64,000 nt of DNA, from contig NZ_VRTT01000013.1 of the NCBI RefSeq assembly GCF_008017805.1, positions 57,212 through 121,211 on the forward strand, written 5' to 3'. Source of the stretch: Paenibacillus sp. N3.4 (GTDB lineage Bacteria; Bacillota; Bacilli; Paenibacillales; NBRC-103111). The notes beneath the pieces are model-generated. The model was given only the letters and a program-made list of their open reading frames with translations. It searched no databases and had not been told where the DNA came from. The first letter of the stretch is position 1. Each line of letters starts with the position of its first letter. The position numbers and the translations under genes were made by a program. Below, piece after piece: positions 46,901 to 57,200 of the stretch.

Positions 46901-47926
46901 CTGCCGACCGTACCTGACGGATTTGAGATTAAGATTAAACAATCGGATGATCCTTCGATCATCAAAACGGATGGCACTATCAATCCACCGAGCGAGAATA
47001 AAACGGTAAACGTCGTTCTGGAAATTACCAGATTGTCCGACGGAGCGGTCGCGGTTACCGACGCCATTCCCGTGCTTGTGCCTGGCGTACGGGTCTCCGC
47101 TTCTTCGAAGGTCACATTGCACGGAACTGACAGCGTCTACGCAGGCGGACAGTTCGACCTGACGGTCGGAGCGCAACATGTGAAGGGCAGCATCTACGGT
47201 TACGATATAAACGTGCATTACGATCCGTCCAAAGTCGATCTGCTCTCAGCGGATGCTTTAAAAGACGGACTCATGATTGTGGATAAAAATGCATCATCCG
47301 GCCAGCTTCGCATCCTTGCGGTTGCCATTGGAGACGACAAAGCCGCGAACGGGAACGGCGATTTGCTGGTCATTCACGGCAAGGCGAAATCGCTTGCGCA
47401 GTCAGCAACCACGAGCATTAGCGCATCTTTGATCGTCGCGAACGGCGACGGAGCAGAGACGCAAATGGATGGCGCGTCCTACGACTTCCAAATCACGTAT
47501 GTTGATAAAGCAGCGCTCAACAGTCTGATCACCGAAGCGCAAAATTCGCTTAACGCAGCGGTGGAGGGCACACAACCAGGCCAATATCCGACAGGCTCGA
47601 AAGCTGCGTTGAACACGGCGATCGACAGAGCGAAAGCGGTAGCCGGCAATCCGGCAGCTACACAGCAGCAAGTACAGCAGACCGCAGCTGATTTGAGCGC
47701 AGCGCTCCAAGCATTCAAGGCTTCGATCATTACCGGAGTTCCGGGAGATCTGAACGGCGACGGTAAAGTCAGCATCGGGGATTTGGCTATTGTAGCGAAG
47801 TACTACGGGAAATCGTCCACAGATCTAGATTGGGATCAATACAAATTTGCGGATCTCAATCATGACGGCGTTATCGACATTGCCGATCTTGCGATCATCG
47901 CTCAGAAAATTCTCGACTTCGAGTAA
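43979..47926 (+). CDS. Secreted GH28 glycosidase with altered active-site motifs and cohesin-dockerin tail
   Basis: The protein has ~1315 residues. Signal peptide (to TANA|QF); FN3 (~60-155); GH28 beta-helix (~160-560) starting INVENYGAVGDGSTVNTAVI; two 'IQLK' repeats; CBM6/35-like module (GGSYRQFTGTPAVGNWLEYT); Big_4; aBig_2; cohesin; FIVAR; dockerin. GH28 catalytic acids are present: ANGDGIDPDSS (~340) and HTGDDSVAIKSG (~362). The usual GHG histidine motif reads SNGGYVIGSEMSG and the substrate-binding RIK motif reads GIDIKSSAGRGG, so His and Arg are both missing. This suggests a substrate without the galacturonate carboxylate. The ATG at 43979 is preferred, but TTG 43976 or GTG 43964 are possible. 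The tail is nearly identical to the preceding gene at DNA level. Confidence 0.82.
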   Translation: MKRKLFVLIVVCLMIAQVLPMTTANAQFNNPISNPVITSGALAAAAGDQLAVITADGTINLQAPQNAFSPQESQTDSSVLLLWDKPANIYSIPNFDKYVVYKDGVQVGETTQMGYSVSGLTPSTSYSFTLKTRDTSGNLSDASAALTIRTKVSGQTINVENYGAVGDGSTVNTAVIQKAIDECPAGCTVYIPPNKTFMSGALFLKSNMTMKIDGTLKGTTNLKDYPVIPTRFEGFELNGYASLLTLGQRDAKGPYNISNVVISGSGTIDGNGLDLGNAQKAALGNRARGRAIMMMNAQNVYVKDLTVSYGPAWTTHFIYSDHVTFDNVKLISKNLSYRIANGDGIDPDSSTHANIFNCYFHTGDDSVAIKSGKNLEGYNLGIPTEYIRVTDNVVDGSNGGYVIGSEMSGSVRHVLIQNNTVSSISWEGIDIKSSAGRGGIVEDVTFKDMTISKTRLAVRLSANYSVNNDGAPAPVLPILRDIHYENIVTGPGTNGSALEITGLDGSNVRNITMKNLNLKGTAGAIVNYADSISFDNVNVTASSGPAWTVANWANIQSSNPEIQPLSIHPNIHNFNAAGRVITALTGTTFGQLIAQLTGVDGAVQNFALTDAVGRAKQASDVLADGDKLTSSAKIGSGKVVYMIMVVSDATIQLKANHPNVTSLDLAARSFSVVHGTTVSDLINQIESPTGSVQTYTVTDSANAPKASGTLVGGDILVVIAQDGITKNNYAINIISISKIYEGETTPFVTSGLGTSTAADAAASGGSYRQFTGTPAVGNWLEYTINVPAAGTYNVIFGYKTNNNRGTVQLSVDGNAQGAPTDEYASAQGYTSANLGNVTFAAAGDHKFRFVITGKNANSSGYGITWDYIQLVSVIPVIQSIAPVHTNTETEIMPDLPALVTAVYSDNSTHQVAVAWDPIAPSQYAEPGSFAVEGIVAGTSIKAVATITVMEATPGTIAKRIVSLPTPEQGATVLDLPTVPDGFEIKIKQSDDPSIIKTDGTINPPSENKTVNVVLEITRLSDGAVAVTDAIPVLVPGVRVSASSKVTLHGTDSVYAGGQFDLTVGAQHVKGSIYGYDINVHYDPSKVDLLSADALKDGLMIVDKNASSGQLRILAVAIGDDKAANGNGDLLVIHGKAKSLAQSATTSISASLIVANGDGAETQMDGASYDFQITYVDKAALNSLITEAQNSLNAAVEGTQPGQYPTGSKAALNTAIDRAKAVAGNPAATQQQVQQTAADLSAALQAFKASIITGVPGDLNGDGKVSIGDLAIVAKYYGKSSTDLDWDQYKFADLNHDGVIDIADLAIIAQKILDFE

Positions 47927-47960
47927 TTTTAACAAAGTCTGGTAGAGAGGAGATCAAAGA

Positions 47961-50021
47961 ATGAATGTTTTAAAGAAACGGTTCAGTTTGCTGTTAAGTT
48001 TACTTCAAGTGGTTGCTATTTTATCGGTGCTAAGTGTTTCCAATCCTTCAATCACATATGCAGCGGAAGGGGATGGCACTCTTCCGGCGTCTCCTACGCT
48101 AACAACCGCTGATCAGACGGTGAATACAATCTATTTGCGTATTAAGGGCACAGCGACGCCGGGCGATGAGATTTTCGCCGAACGCGATCCCGAAGACTAT
48201 TTTTATGGAATGGCGAATAGAGAGACGGGAGCATTCGATATGGTAGTCCTGTTGGAGCCTAATCGATTGAATAAATTTTCCATCTATGCTGTGAACAGTG
48301 TCGGAGTGAAAAGTAAACCGAGGATGTTGAACATTACTCATAAACCGGTTGAACAGGACCAAACGCCGCCGAACGCACCGACGCTTGCAACCAGCGATCA
48401 GACGACCAATGCGGATTACATCCGTGTAAAAGGTACAACCGCGCCAGGGCTTGGAATCTTGGTTGAAAATAGGCTGGAGCAATTTGTGGGCATAGCAAAC
48501 AAAGATACGGGAGCATTCGAAGTCATTGTTCCGTTAGAACTAAATGCGGTGAACAGATTATCGGTATATGCTGTAAGCGCTGCTGGCGTTAAGAGCGGTC
48601 CGGTGACGCTAATCATTTCACAAATTATTTCTGATCAAAATATCAAAGGGGTAACGAACCCAGCAGACAAAGCAGTCCCTCACGGGACATCTTTTAGCCA
48701 ATTAGGACTTCCGGCAGAAGTTACCGTAACTCTGGATAATAACACAACTGCTCAGATTCCGGTTATATGGGCAGCAAGCTCTTACAATGGAAATACTGCA
48801 GGAGCGTATACGCTCACGGGAACACTGCATACTCTTCCGAAGGGGATCTCAAATATAGACGGTTTAACTGCGCAAGTTAAGGTTTTAGTCGGCAAACCGG
48901 CTGCTAGTAACGATGCGGCGCTGAGCGGCATTAAAGTGAATGACACAGGTCTGTCCGGATTTAATAAGGATACATTGGCGTACAATGTGGAACTGCCATC
49001 AGGCACAACTGCTGTACCAAATGTCACCGCTGTATCCGCCGATGCGAAAGCAACCGTTGTGATTACCCCGGCAGCTGGTCTTCCCGGCACGACGAAGATT
49101 GGAGTAACGGCTGAAGACGGCATCACGAAGCAAACGTATACAATTAACTTCTCGGTAAAAGCGGCTCCGCAAAAAATGAGTGCATCTCTAAGCGGAACGA
49201 ATAGTGTCATGGAAGGTCAATCATTTAGTCTGATCTATGGATTGCAGCATCTGAACGATTCCATTTATGCTCACGATCTGCTCATTTCGTATGATCCGAA
49301 TAAAGTGGAGTATGTCTCTTCGGAAAGCTTAATTAACGGCTTGAAAATTGTTAGTGAAAAGGGAATTCAAGAAAAAGGATTGCGGATCCTTGCTGCCAGC
49401 TTAGGAGAAGACGGTGCGGTGAAAACGGACAGTGATTTGTTGAAGCTTAATTTTAAAGCTAAATATGTCAGTGCATCCACACAAACATCCATTTCCTTGT
49501 CGAATGCGGCTGTTTCTAATGGCGATGGCGTGGAAACAAAATTGGAGGACGTTTTCCTGGGCGTACAAATTACACATAAAGTTGTTGATGTTGTTGACAA
49601 AACGGCATTAAACAGCGCGATTGCGGGCACGCAAACTGCGCATGATGCGGCGGTAGAAGGAACAGGTGTCGGCCAATATCCGGCAGGAGCGAAGGCAAAA
49701 CTGATGGCAGCAATTGAAGCTGCGGAAGCAGTAGCTGGAAATGCCTCCGCCACTCAACAGCAAGTAGATCAAGCGACAGCTAAATTAAATGAAGCGCTGC
49801 AAGTATTCAAGGATTCAGTACTTACCCGCATTCCGGGAGATTTGAACGGCGACGGGAAAATCACGGTCGGTGACTTGGCAATTGCGGTAAGTTACTACGG
49901 TAAAGATTCGACCGATCCGCAGTGGGATACGTACAAGATCGCAGACCTCAATGGCGACGGCATTATTGATATTGTCGACCTTGCGGCGATAGCAAGGAAA
50001 ATCTTCAATTTAATTGATTAA
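47961..50021 (+). CDS. Non-catalytic Ig-repeat cohesin-dockerin protein
   Basis: The protein has 686 residues. A signal peptide (to ITYAA|EG) is followed by two bacterial Ig-like repeats (~38-125 and ~130-215: SPTLTTADQTVNTIYLRIKG and APTLATSDQTTNADYIRVKG). Next come a Big_4 domain (~225-310), a cadherin-like beta-sandwich (~312-400: DAALSGIKVNDTGLSGFNKD), cohesin (~405-540), FIVAR (~545-620) and dockerin (PGDLNGDGKITVGDLAIAVS and ADLNGDGIIDIVDLAAIARK). No enzyme domain is seen. It is probably a spacer or scaffold of the complex. GAGGAG stands 9 bases before the ATG; the 34-base gap to the previous gene is the only junction without a hairpin, so tight co-expression with the GH28 gene is expected. 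Confidence 0.85.
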   Translation: MNVLKKRFSLLLSLLQVVAILSVLSVSNPSITYAAEGDGTLPASPTLTTADQTVNTIYLRIKGTATPGDEIFAERDPEDYFYGMANRETGAFDMVVLLEPNRLNKFSIYAVNSVGVKSKPRMLNITHKPVEQDQTPPNAPTLATSDQTTNADYIRVKGTTAPGLGILVENRLEQFVGIANKDTGAFEVIVPLELNAVNRLSVYAVSAAGVKSGPVTLIISQIISDQNIKGVTNPADKAVPHGTSFSQLGLPAEVTVTLDNNTTAQIPVIWAASSYNGNTAGAYTLTGTLHTLPKGISNIDGLTAQVKVLVGKPAASNDAALSGIKVNDTGLSGFNKDTLAYNVELPSGTTAVPNVTAVSADAKATVVITPAAGLPGTTKIGVTAEDGITKQTYTINFSVKAAPQKMSASLSGTNSVMEGQSFSLIYGLQHLNDSIYAHDLLISYDPNKVEYVSSESLINGLKIVSEKGIQEKGLRILAASLGEDGAVKTDSDLLKLNFKAKYVSASTQTSISLSNAAVSNGDGVETKLEDVFLGVQITHKVVDVVDKTALNSAIAGTQTAHDAAVEGTGVGQYPAGAKAKLMAAIEAAEAVAGNASATQQQVDQATAKLNEALQVFKDSVLTRIPGDLNGDGKITVGDLAIAVSYYGKDSTDPQWDTYKIADLNGDGIIDIVDLAAIARKIFNLID

Positions 50022-50035
50022 TTCGATGTCATTGG

Positions 50036-50078
50036 GAAGATTTGAGGAGGGGGGACTGTCTTCTCTCCCCAAATCTTC
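50036..50078 (+). promoter_or_regulatory. Junction hairpin 5
   Basis: GAAGATTTGaGGAG.GGGG pairs with CTCCCCAAATCTTC, directly after the Ig-repeat protein gene. Confidence 0.75.
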
Positions 50079-50117
50079 TTCTCATGGCAGCAATAAGAGT
50101 GAATAGCAAAGGAGTCA

Positions 50118-50171
50118 ATGGCCCAATTTACGGATGCGGATTGGGATGCATACAAGTTTGCGAAATTATAG
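50118..50171 (+). pseudogene. Dockerin relic (17 codons)
   Basis: AAAGGAG lies 3 bases before an ATG opening the frame MAQFTDADWDAYKFAKL and then TAG. The DADWDAYKFA part equals the linker between the two calcium repeats of the array dockerins (for example ADADWNTYKFAD). A start region has therefore been fused to the middle of a dockerin tail, leaving a trace of a deleted array gene. Confidence 0.7.
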
Positions 50172-50196
50172 TTAATCGTAGAGGAGCCAGTTCATA

Positions 50197-53100
50197 ATGA
50201 AACGTAGAAACCGTATTTCAATATTAAAATCGATGCTTTTTACGATCGTTTCATCCTCATTGATTTTTGGCAGCATGATTACGGGTTCTAACGTTCAAGT
50301 GGCAAAAGCCGCAGAACCTGCAAACCCCATCGCATACGCCAAAAGAACAACAGGCACTATGGGATGGCACGCTACTTCCTATGGCGGAGGTTTTACCGAG
50401 GCAAATATGAAAGCAAATGTGGATTGGATGGCAGCGGAATATAAAGACTTCGGGTATGAATATATCCAAATTGACGGTTGGATCAACACTGGGCTCCGGC
50501 ATAATGAGAATGGGTATATTACCCACTACAAAACATGGGCGAACGATTACAAATACTGGGCCGATTATGTGCATGGCAAAGGCTTGAAATATGCTGTGTA
50601 CTACAATCCCTCGTGGATTCTGAAATCGATTGCCGATGACGAGACGGTTAAAGTCGTAGGTACCGATATTAAAATTAAAGATATTGTTAACACGACTGAT
50701 CCAAGCAAAAGTTTCCAGGACTGGTATATGGTTGATCCTAGCAAACCGGGAGCGGAACAATACATTAAAGGAATGGTTAACTACTATAAGAGCATTGGGG
50801 CAGATATGCTCAAGGTCGATTTCATCAGACTCTTCGATGATGCATATGGAGCTGCGGCGACCGAAGATTTCTACCGCTGGATGAGAGAAGCGGCCGGTGA
50901 TAACTTTATCCTCTATTATGCGAACCAAAAGAATCGCAACCATGCCGATGCTGAAAATAAATATGCTGATCTTATCAGAGCCAGCGAAGATTGGAGAACG
51001 GATACAAACGTACAGGGCGTATGGTGGCATACCAGCGTACGCAACAGAGGAACTGTACAGGATAACAAATGGCCGCCGGCTTACAATCTTTTCGACGGAT
51101 TCGTCTGGCTGTCGGATGTCTCCGGACCGGGAAAAGTTGCGCTTGACGGAGATTTCAGCATATTAAGCTCAACGGGAAGCACGGATGCGGAAAAGAAATT
51201 TAGAATCAGCCTGCTGGCGATGGCAGGGAGCAGTATTAACATCGGCGATAGATACTCGAATATCGGAAATAATGACGTGTACTATAAAAACTGGGAAATT
51301 ATCGATATGAATAAGCGTGGCTTTGTGGGCAAACCGTTAGCCAGAGACGTGAAAAACCCGCTCAGCCAAGTTTGGAAAGGCCAACTGCCTGACGGAACAT
51401 GGGTAGTCGGTTTATTTAACCGGGAAGATTCCGCTCAGACAAGATCGATTAATTTTAATAGCGATTTGGGGCTGAGTGGCAATTATCTGGTGAGCGACAT
51501 CTGGTCGCATTCTAGCCTCGGAACCATGTCGTCTTACAGCGAAAATGTTCAGCCGCATAGTGTCAGACTGCTTAAAATATCCAAAGTGTCGATGGAACCT
51601 TTTGGCGCGTTTTTCACCGGATCGCAGCAGGTCACGCTGAACGCCGCCGATCCGCAGGCGGAAATCCATTATACAATCGACGGCAGCGAACCTACTTCCA
51701 GCTCTCCCGTTTATAAAGCTCCATTTACAGTAAGTCAGACTTCGACAGTCCGCGCAAAAATTACACAAGGAAGCGGTCAAGGTTACGAAGCCGCAGCAAG
51801 GTTTATCCAATCTGATATTGATCCGATCGTGAATATTGCAGCTGGAATCACTTCGGTTGCAGCGCCGATTAAGGATCAGAAAAATTTAATTTTGCCGACA
51901 GTGCCTTCGGGATATACGATCAGGATCAAAAGTTCGGATCAATTGAATGTCATTAAAACGGATGGTACCATTATTCCTCCGTCGGCGGATACGACTGTAA
52001 ACCTTGTATTTGAAGTCATGAGAACGTCGGATGCAGTCACAAGGGATACTGTCGGCAATCAAGTGATTGTTCCGGCCGGACTCACGATCCCGGAAACCCT
52101 GTAACCGATTTTATCATCAGCGCGCCGAATGATTACACGACGATTTATGGCAGCAGAACTGTACAGCTGAAAGCGCAGCATCCATTGCAAGAGCCCGTGA
52201 GCTGGTCTGTTGCCAATCAGGACGGAACGGCTGCTGCCGACGCTAAAATCAATGCGAGCGGATTATTGTACGCCACCAAAGAAGGCGTTTATCAGGTTAC
52301 GGCAACGTCAAAATCCGGTGACATAGCGGCAATACGGATTACTTTTACCCAAATGTCACTCATGCCTAATTTAGCGGTTCCGGGCAATGGCAGCGTGATT
52401 GGCTCAACGCTTACAGGATCCTATCCGCCTTCGAATGTTTTCGACGGTCAAACGAATACGTTCTTTGACCATAGTACAGCCACTCCATATGTCGGATGGG
52501 ATTTTGGCGCAGGCAACGCCAAAGCGGTAAACTTTGTCAGATTTTATCCGCGAACCAGTTTTGAGAGCAGGATGGCAAGCGGGAAAATTCAAGGTTCCAA
52601 TTCGGCAACCAGCGGCTATGTCGATTTGTATACGTTTACTGCTCTACCTGCGGCCGGATGGAATTTCATTGCCTTAGATAATAAAACGTCTTATCGCTAC
52701 TATCGATATACTTCGGCACAAGCCGATCGAGGCAACGTAGCTGAGCTAGAATTTTACATCCATATCGACAGAACGGTTCTTGGCAACAAAATCGCTGCTG
52801 CCCAATCGCTGCACGAAGGCAATTATACTCCGTCAACATGGGGATCGCTGCAAGCTGCATTGACGGATGCGATCCGTGTGAACGAAAATGCAGCCGCGAC
52901 ACAAGCTCAATTGGACAATGCTGCGGCCAGCCTGCAGACAGCAATTGCGGGACTGGAAATTGAACGCAATTCTCCTGCAGACGTTGCAAACGGAATAACG
53001 GCGATTGAAGCGCCGGCAAAAGGCGCCACGTCCTTGACTCTGCCGAGCGTGCCTGACGGATTCACCATTAAGATCAGTTACACCGATGGCACGAACGTCA

Positions 53101-54068
53101 TTCATTCGGACGGGACGATAACCCCTCCGCAAGAGGATAAAACGGTACTCGTCGTGTTGGAAGTAACCAGAACGTCTGATGGTGCTACGGCGGAAACCGA
53201 TTTGATTCCAGTGGTCGTGCCTGGAGCCTACGTCCCTGCTGCTGCGCATGCTTCGCTGCACGGAACTGACAGCATCTATGCCGGCGGGCAGTTCGACCTG
53301 ACCTACGGATTAGAACATGTGAAAGACGGCATCTACGGCCAAGATCTTACATTCACGTATGACCCGGCGAAAGTTGAGTTTGCCGGAGCGGATTCCGTGA
53401 AGACTGGATTTACGATCGTGGATAAAAAGGAAAAGCCGGGACAAGTGCGCATCATTGCCGCCAGCCTCGGCGGAGACGCTGCGGCTGGGGCGAACGGCGA
53501 TTTGCTGACGCTGCACTTACGAGCCAAAGCGCTTGCCGAAACTTCGACAACCGCTATCGAGGTGTCCAAAGCAGTGATCGCAAGCGGCGAGGGAACGGAA
53601 ACGCAAGTTGAAGGCGCTTCGCACAGCATGACCATCACGTACGTGGATAAATCGGCACTGGGCGCTCTTATCGCAGAGGCGCAGCAAACGCTTGACGCTG
53701 CAGAGGAAGGCACGCGTGCCGGCCAATATCCTGCGGGCTCGAAAGCGGCGCTGCTGGCGGCGATTTCCAGCGCGCGGGCAGTCGCGGGCGATGCAGCGGC
53801 TGCGCAGCCGCAAGTGCAACAGGCAGCGGCTGACTTGAATGCAGCACTCCAAGCTTTCAAGGCTTCGATCATCACCGGAGTTCCGGGAGATGTGAACGGC
53901 GACGGTAAAGTCACTGTCGGCGACTTGGCGATTGTTGCGAAGTATTACGGAAAAACGTCTGCCGATACGGATTGGGATCAATATAAATTTGCGGATCTCA
54001 ATCATGACGGCGTAATTGACATAGCCGATCTTGCGATGATCGCAAGGATGATTTTTGAATCGAACTAA
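50197..54068 (+). CDS. Secreted GH27-like alpha-galactosidase with F5/8-type CBM and cohesin-dockerin tail (one frameshift)
   Basis: Joined, ~1290 residues. Signal peptide (to VAKAA|EP); GH27/GH36-like barrel (~45-370) with TMGWHATSYGGGFTEANMKA and YEYIQIDGW, candidate nucleophile D208 (MLKVDFIRL) and candidate acid/base D265 (IRASEDWRTD); beta-domain; chitobiase-like C-terminal Ig (~465-540: EIHYTIDGSEPTSSSPVYKA); aBig_2; Ig-like segment; F5/8 (CBM32-like) module (PPSNVFDGQTNTFFDHSTAT); FIVAR; aBig_2; cohesin; FIVAR; dockerin. A missing C near 52096-52098 breaks the frame (expected TIPETPVTDFIISAPNDYTT). Members hydrolyse terminal alpha-Gal, alpha-GalNAc or beta-arabinopyranose, so exact specificity is open. 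AGAGGAG precedes the ATG. It is a whole counterpart of the truncated gene at 38880. Confidence 0.82.
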
Positions 54069-54081
54069 AGGCAATATATGA

Positions 54082-54130
54082 GATGAATTTATATAGGGAG
54101 GTGGCCAAGTTGCCATCCCCCTGATTCATC
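54082..54130 (+). promoter_or_regulatory. Junction hairpin 6
   Basis: An outer GATGAAT/ATTCATC and inner GGGAGGTGGC-caagtt-GCCATCCCC stem lie after the GH27-like gene and just before control element copy B. It may serve as the end of the first transcription unit. Confidence 0.75.
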
Positions 54131-54136
54131 ATAAAA

Positions 54137-54194
54137 TTTCGAACATTTTCGATAAGATTGCCTATCACTTGTCTTGAGAGAAGTAATGTACAGT
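54137..54194 (+). promoter_or_regulatory. Shared 58-bp control element, copy B
   Basis: This matches copy A (26326-26383) at about 49 of 58 positions, including the complete TTTCGAACATTTTCGATAAG start, the inverted repeat TCGAA-catt-TTCGA (54139-54152), CCTATCAC and TGTACAGT. It lies 59 bases before the last enzyme gene, giving this gene its own co-regulated promoter region. Confidence 0.75.
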
Positions 54195-54252
54195 TAAAGA
54201 AGTACGATAGAACCTGAACTTGAAATATGAAAAAATAGATTGGAGGAGCTCC

Positions 54253-57200
54253 ATGATATCGGTAAAGCATAAACCTATGCGCAGGTCTTTATCCTTAACT
54301 TTCGTCATCACGCTAGTCGCTTCAAGCTTAACTAGTCTTATGCCGGGCACCATTATTGTTCGAGCGGAATCAAGCTTTACGGCGACACAGGCAGTTCTGG
54401 ACCATTTAAAGCAAAATGATTGGTCAGATCTTCAGAATACACTGTCAGGCATCTATGGTTCAATTTCATCTCCGCTCAAAATCAGTGATGTGGATAAAGG
54501 CAGTTACACAACGGGACAGCTTATGGGCAACGGAGACATCGGCGTTATTGCCGCAGGGGTTTCGACCACTTCACAGCAGTTCTACTTCGGCAAGAACGAT
54601 TTTTGGGGAACGCTTCATGCGCAGGGCAGTTCGGTTAAAGACAATCAAGGTATATTGTCGGGTGGTGGTCTGGATATTTGGCCTACGAAGGCGGCAGGAA
54701 GCAATGCATCGTCTGTTTTCAACATGACTCAGGATATTTTGAATGCACAAGTGATTACCAAGATGCAGCTTAAAAACGATGAGGGTTATGACGCGACCGT
54801 CGAAATGAGATCGTGGACGGCTGATACGGACAATGTATTTGTAACCGAAGTTGAAAACAGGGGTAACGGTGCCGTAACTCTTAATACAAAGCAATGGGTT
54901 CCGAAAATGGCTTATGCCAATTCAAGCGCGACCGATTTAACGGATGCAATTACCACCTATCCCTATACCGGAGGCATTGATACGAAAGGTGCAAATCCCG
55001 TCCTGTGGACAACTAGGGATTCCAATTCAGGCGCCACTGGAAACACGTCAAACTTTAGGAGCAGAACGGCGACCGCAACAACTGTTGTTGGCGCTCCGCT
55101 CATCAATACCCGAGAAAAGATTGAAGCAAATGACTATTATGACAGCAACAAAGGAAAATATTACAACTCGCTTGGCGAGTCTGGCGATTTTACCGTTGAG
55201 GCAGGGACTACAGTCTACTTGGTAACCTACTTCGCGAGCAGCAGCGGCGCTTACGACTCGATCAAGAGTGTAGCTGACGTGCAAGCGGATGCCGTTAGCA
55301 GCATTTCTGCTTACACGACCCCAAGCAAGATTAACCAGCTAAAAAATGAACACTTGGATTGGTGGAAAAATTACTGGCTTAAAAGCTATGTGCAGTTTAA
55401 CGATCCCGAACTCAATAAGTATTATCACGGCTCGCTCTACATTCTTGGCAGCTCCAACAGGCCGACAAGCCTGAACGGAAAAGTCAATAAGCAAAACCTT
55501 CCTGCTTCGATGTACGGTGAGTGGATTCCCGCGGATAATGTGGGCTGGGGCGGCAGGTATTTCCTGAATTATAACCAGCAAGCCCATTATTATGCTTCGG
55601 GCTCGGTGAACAGGATTGATACTGCGATTCCGTACAACAGAGTTATTGCCTATGATCTCCCATGGCAAATGAATAATGCAGCGGCACAGGGATTTGACGG
55701 AGCCGTGCATGTCAGAACCCTTTCGCCGTTTCATCTCATGGCAAGCTCTCAACCGTCCTTGAACGCAAAAGCCTCGACAAAGACGTATGGCTTCAACTCG
55801 AGTTCGACAGATCAGAAGTCAAACGGCATGTTTGCGGCAGTTCCGATGATATTCTACTACGAGTACACGCTGGACGAAAATTACCTGAAAACGGTGCTTT
55901 ATCCGTACCTTAAACAACTGCTCTCCTTTTATAGTTCCTATGTATTAAAACAGGATGATGGTAATGGTCAATACCACTATTCCGTCATTGGCTCTTCCAT
56001 CCATGAAGGGGATGCTGCCGACATTAATCCGGATTTGGACATTGGCGCTATCAAGTTTATGTCAAACTTCCTCATTAACCATGCTTCAAAAATGAATGAA
56101 AACCAAGCCAATCTTGGCCGCTGGCAAGATCTCATGGACCATACTGCGTTCCCGGAAGCGATGCTTCCGAAGGGTATATTCAATGCAGATAACAACAGCA
56201 ACTTTGTACCTACTTTGATCGCTACTGACTATCAGTCGCCTAATCAGGCGCACGTTGACATGATTGAACCGGGCGACCAACCGGTTGAGCTTGAGGGTGT
56301 CGTATTCCCGTTTGAAAATAATCAAGTGTTGGACGGCGACAAAGAGCTGCTGCAAAAGGTTTTGAATACACTTGAATACATGAATGGATGGGCAGCAGCC
56401 GGGTTCGCAGGCTGGAGCAGCCAGAACAACGGTTTCCCGAAAGTATTCCCGATTGCTGCAAGGGCTGGTTGGCCTGCAGCGGATTTGATCTCCAAATTTA
56501 AAACCTCTTTGAGTGCAAAGGTTCGAAACAGTAATCTTACTTATTATGGAAGCGGTGGCGCAGTTGAAACCATAGCGTCAATGGAAACTTTGGATTCTAT
56601 GCTGATGCAGAGCAGCACGACACCTAACGTACCTAGTACGATACGGGTATTCCCAAACTGGGATATGGCGAGGTCTGTGAACTATGAAAGGCTCGGTGCT
56701 ATGGGCAACGTGGAGGTATCCAGCGCTTACGACGCAACAGCACAAACGATTCCTTACGTTGACTTAAACAGCAAGCGCGATGGTAAAATAGCGCTTGTCA
56801 ATCCATGGACAGCAGGTAAGCCGATCATTCAGGTAGTTAATCAGGATAAAACGTTGGGTGCTACAGTAAATTACACCATTAACGGCGGAAAAATCGTTAT
56901 TGACGCGCAAAAAGGCACAAGATACATGGTCATGAACGATACGACGGATCCTACCAATCATGTTTCTGATCTTACATTGGATAAATACTCCACAACCCTT
57001 ATCTATAATGGAAGCAATGGAGCCGATAAAGCGACTATACATGCAACTGTAGTCGGTAATTCAAGTGACAACGTTACCTGGACTTCGTCGGACAACAGCA
57101 TTGTCGCAGTGGCAGGAAACGGAAATACAGCAACAATCCAAGCGGTGGGCACAGGCGCGAATAAGGTTGCGAACGTAACCGTGACTGCGAGAAGCATACA

